The translations under genes were made by a program, and so were the position numbers. From the NCBI RefSeq assembly GCF_036711975.1, contig NC_091972.1, positions 40,739,001 to 40,803,000 on the forward strand: a stretch of DNA of 64,000 nt. The letters run 5' to 3'. How positions within the stretch are numbered: position 1 is the first letter of the stretch; every line of letters starts with the position of its first letter. Below, piece by piece: positions 61,701-64,000 of this stretch. This DNA comes from Onthophagus taurus (lineage: Eukaryota; Arthropoda; Insecta; Coleoptera; Scarabaeidae). The notes below the pieces were generated by a model that searched no databases, was not told the origin of the DNA, and was given only the letters and a program-made list of their open reading frames with translations.

Positions 61701-61893
61701 AAGAACTAGATGAACTACTGTAAGATGTTGTATAATAAGAAGTTCCACTACTTGAACTTGAAGAGTAACTATAAGAACCGTTCGAAACAATACTTCCATC
61801 GTTCGTTAAAACTGGGCAATTAGGTGCATGTATCGTGCAAATTTCGTATGCTTCATCAGGAGTTGGTGCAATTTTCAATAATTGAATATCACC
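55714..61893 (-). CDS. Fibrillar collagen alpha chain, type V/XI-like, C-terminal 13 exons
   Basis: Exons join in frame: 60940-61893, 60811-60885, 60629-60739, 60314-60574, 60062-60259, 59284-59589, 59069-59230, 58506-59009, 58054-58377, 57623-58000, 57119-57550, 56594-57066 and 55714-56494 (1652 codons here). The first visible exon opens [20 protein letters not shown], the tail of a thrombospondin-N domain, whose body lies beyond the window. A Ser/Asn-rich variable region and a short Gly-X-Y segment follow, then [18 protein letters not shown] opens an uninterrupted triple helix of about 1000 residues. After PPARRRRS (likely processing site) comes the COLFI propeptide with six Cys, ending GPVCFK. 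Secreted, it trimerises and is trimmed into extracellular fibrils. Confidence 0.93.
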
Positions 61894-61917
61894 CTAAGAA
61901 AAATGTATAAAAAATAA

Positions 61918-62536
61918 GCCCCAATTAGATAGGATTTTCATTATAACAAGAGAATCTCTCAACCGATTGTAACGATCAATATCTTATTCGAAAGCTTACT
62001 CCTTAATCAATCCACGCCGAAATAATACCCAATTCGAGTATAACTCGAATTACCCGATTCGAAATCTCTTTCGAATTCCAGTAAAACGCCAAAATATTGC
62101 GAAAGCATGCGAAAATAACACAAAAATTACCTTTTTTAGGTGGTCATAACACATAAAGGATATAATCGTTTGTCAAGATCTATATGTCATTCGATTCGCC
62201 ATAGTTTTTTCTATCGAAATCACAAAATCTCAATCGTTTCGCGTTAACATTGTACAGCTCTCAGAACAACACCGTGTTCGGCTTGTTCAATCACGATTTC
62301 ATTCAAAAGGTGAAAATTAGATCTTTTATAACTTTTCTCAATCTTGATAATCGAGTTCATCGTTTACGAGTGATGACCATCTAAAAAAGGTCATTTTACG
62401 TTATTTTCGTGTACTTTGGCAATATTTTAGTGTTTTAGCGGAATTCGAAAGAGATTTCGAATTGGGCATTTCCACTTTCGTGGAAATCGATTGAAAGGTT
62501 TCCTTGTTATAATCTAAATCCTATGTAATTGGGGGC
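61918..62536. repeat. Foldback element in collagen intron
   Basis: GCCCCAATTAGATAGGATTT at the left is mirrored by AATCCTATGTAATTGGGGGC at the right. Inner pairs include CGAAATCTCTTTCGAATTCC and its complement. About 620 bp, close to the splice acceptor of the first visible collagen exon. Non-coding. Confidence 0.7.
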
Positions 62537-62746
62537 TAGATAAATTAGAGGCTAACTTCGTACACAGTGATTTTGACAATTTATTTTTTATATGTAAAAA
62601 AAATGTTGAAAATGACGAAATTTATGGTTTTATTTTTTAACGATTCTTATGTCATATGATGTGGGCGTCACAGTAAAGTAGATTCATACCAAAAAAAAAT
62701 GCGATTTATTCATTATTTACCACAAAAATTAAGAAAAATGAAATGA

Positions 62747-64000
62747 CAGTTAAATTACAAATTTATGGTATCGTAAACCGAGACTACTACACCGAGGCTC
62801 CAGGTAGCCGCTCGTTTATTGTCGGTTGGGTAATAAAGCAACCGTCCAGCTTAATTTTGAGCCGGTTGAGGCTTAATGTTGAAGTTATTTTATTACAAAT
62901 ATAGTTTTTTTAACTTAATATTAAGGTATCTAAGGTCCACTTTTACCACCTCTTGATAAATTTATCCGATTGATAAATTGGCGCTCTTAGCCAATGAGAG
63001 CGCTTAAAACCACTGTAACCATGGTAATTATCTATCGGTTAAATTTATCAAGAGGTGGTAAAAGTGGGCCTAAATCAATTTAATAAAACCTTCTTATTAA
63101 AAAAATTAAAAGATGTGTTTGTCATTTCAACACAACATTTTTTCGGAATTTCCTAGAAACAGATTAGAGAGGTTGTTTGTTTGGAATAACATTATTTAAT
63201 TCTTATGCCAAGAGATTGTTTTGTAAATTGTAACAAATGCAAAGGTGTAATTTTGACGTGCTTTTATATCTTTGGTTCAGTTTAAGTGTGATTTTCCTAG
63301 AGTTGATATTGAAGTTGTGCAAACTACTTAGTGTTCAAAAAGCCATTTACGTTTTCGAATAACGAAAAAACGGACACGATTTTAATCTACGGCGAGGCAA
63401 GGCTCAACGCTTGCTTAGCATCACAGATTTATTCGGAAAGATTTCCGGATAGAGTCACACCTAATTCAAGAACATTTCAAAGGCTTTTGGATGGCCTTAG
63501 GGAAACTGGCTCCCTTAAACCCAAGAAGAGAACTGTATTAGAAAAGGGTTCTACATACGAAATTAATCAGGCCCTGGTACTAAACCTTGTGGAAAACGAT
63601 CCACAGGTAAGTGTTCGAAAGATAAGTCGTCAAGTCAATGTGAGTTACGAAGACGTCGGTTCAAAGAGTGTTGACCTCTATTCATAGATAGCACCCATAT
63701 CATATCGACCTGCACTAACAATAAGAGTGACACGGCGATGACTGCTTCCATCGAGAAAGTTTCTGTGTATGGGCTTTAGAACAAGTGCATATAAATGAGA
63801 ACTTCTCTCAAAATGTATTGTTTACCGATGAAGCAAGTTTTAAATCATGCGGAAATGTCAATAAGCATAACTTGCAAGAGGAAAATCAAAAGGTTTGGGC
63901 ACTGAACGTGTGGGGAGGCATTATAAATAACCACTTAATAGGGCCTCATTTTTTTTGCAGAAAATTTGTCAGGAGAAATGTACGCTAACTTTATCCAAAA
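62747..64000 (+). pseudogene. Mariner-like element with DUF4817-type transposase, runs off the window
   Basis: The terminal sequence ACCGAGACTACTAC near 62778 and the block before 62930 match the copy at 13008-13830. From 63331 the frame encodes [20 protein letters not shown] then ERFPDRVTPNSRTFQRLLDG (DUF4817 helix-turn-helix), continuing to VSVRKISRQVNVS. After a frameshift, about 63780 onward reads NVLFTDEASFKSCGNVNKHN, with the first catalytic Asp, then WALNVWGGIINNHLIGPHFF. A stop near 63687 and the frame change suggest decay; the 3' part is outside. Confidence 0.75.
62934..63070. mobile_element. PIF/Harbinger-like MITE, TAA duplication, inside the mariner-like copy
   Basis: 137 bp with ends GGTCCACTTTTACCACCTCT and AGAGGTGGTAAAAGTGGGCC. 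TAA flanks both sides (62931-62933 and 63071-63073). The related element near 13.8 kb lacks this insert and keeps the uninterrupted neighbourhood of GGTATC and ATCAATTTAATAAAA, which supports the boundaries. Confidence 0.85.

Overview
The window is nuclear DNA from an insect. The genes are AT-rich and intron-containing with GT-AG junctions, there is a CYP6-type P450, and mobile-element debris is dense. The fibrillar collagen gene argues against higher flies. A beetle is my guess, but nothing in the sequence fixes the order. Everything here comes from reading the sequence; no database was searched.

Layout, left to right. (1) 18-22601, minus: scarecrow (scro), the NK2.1/TTF-1 homeobox gene. Five coding exons lie in the window and the 3' end runs off the left edge. 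Its two introns of about 10-11 kb carry foldback elements, broken transposases and a LINE fragment. (2) 22.6-26.2 kb: upstream region of scro, with a Penelope-like RT remnant and a 5'-truncated LINE. (3) 26250-32414, minus: Rat1/XRN2, complete in ten exons. (4) 32.4-37.6 kb: repeat-rich spacer with a hAT element whose 8-bp target duplication is intact. (5) 37598-44420, plus: one polypeptide of about 1990 residues made of four concatenated CNG/HCN-type channel modules. This is the most unusual gene here. (6) 44.5-45.7 kb: two MITEs with TTA duplications. (7) 47253-48813, minus: a CYP6-like P450. (8) 50764-54098: a tRNA-Ala gene split by a 3-kb Tc1-like element, with an intact tRNA-Ala(AGC) beside it on the other strand. 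(9) 54966-55304: terminal exon of a small Cys-containing protein. (10) 55714-61893, minus: thirteen 3' exons of a type V/XI-like fibrillar collagen. Its upstream exons lie beyond the right edge, and the intervening intron holds a mariner-like element.

The genes do not form a pathway. One adjacency may matter: scro next to Rat1 matches the XRN2-NKX2-4 neighbourhood of human chromosome 20p11, which suggests old microsynteny. The channel gene resembles in layout the single-chain CNGK channels described from sea urchin sperm. Here only repeat 1 keeps a VGYG filter, and only its nucleotide-binding domain keeps the usual Gly-Glu and Arg residues.
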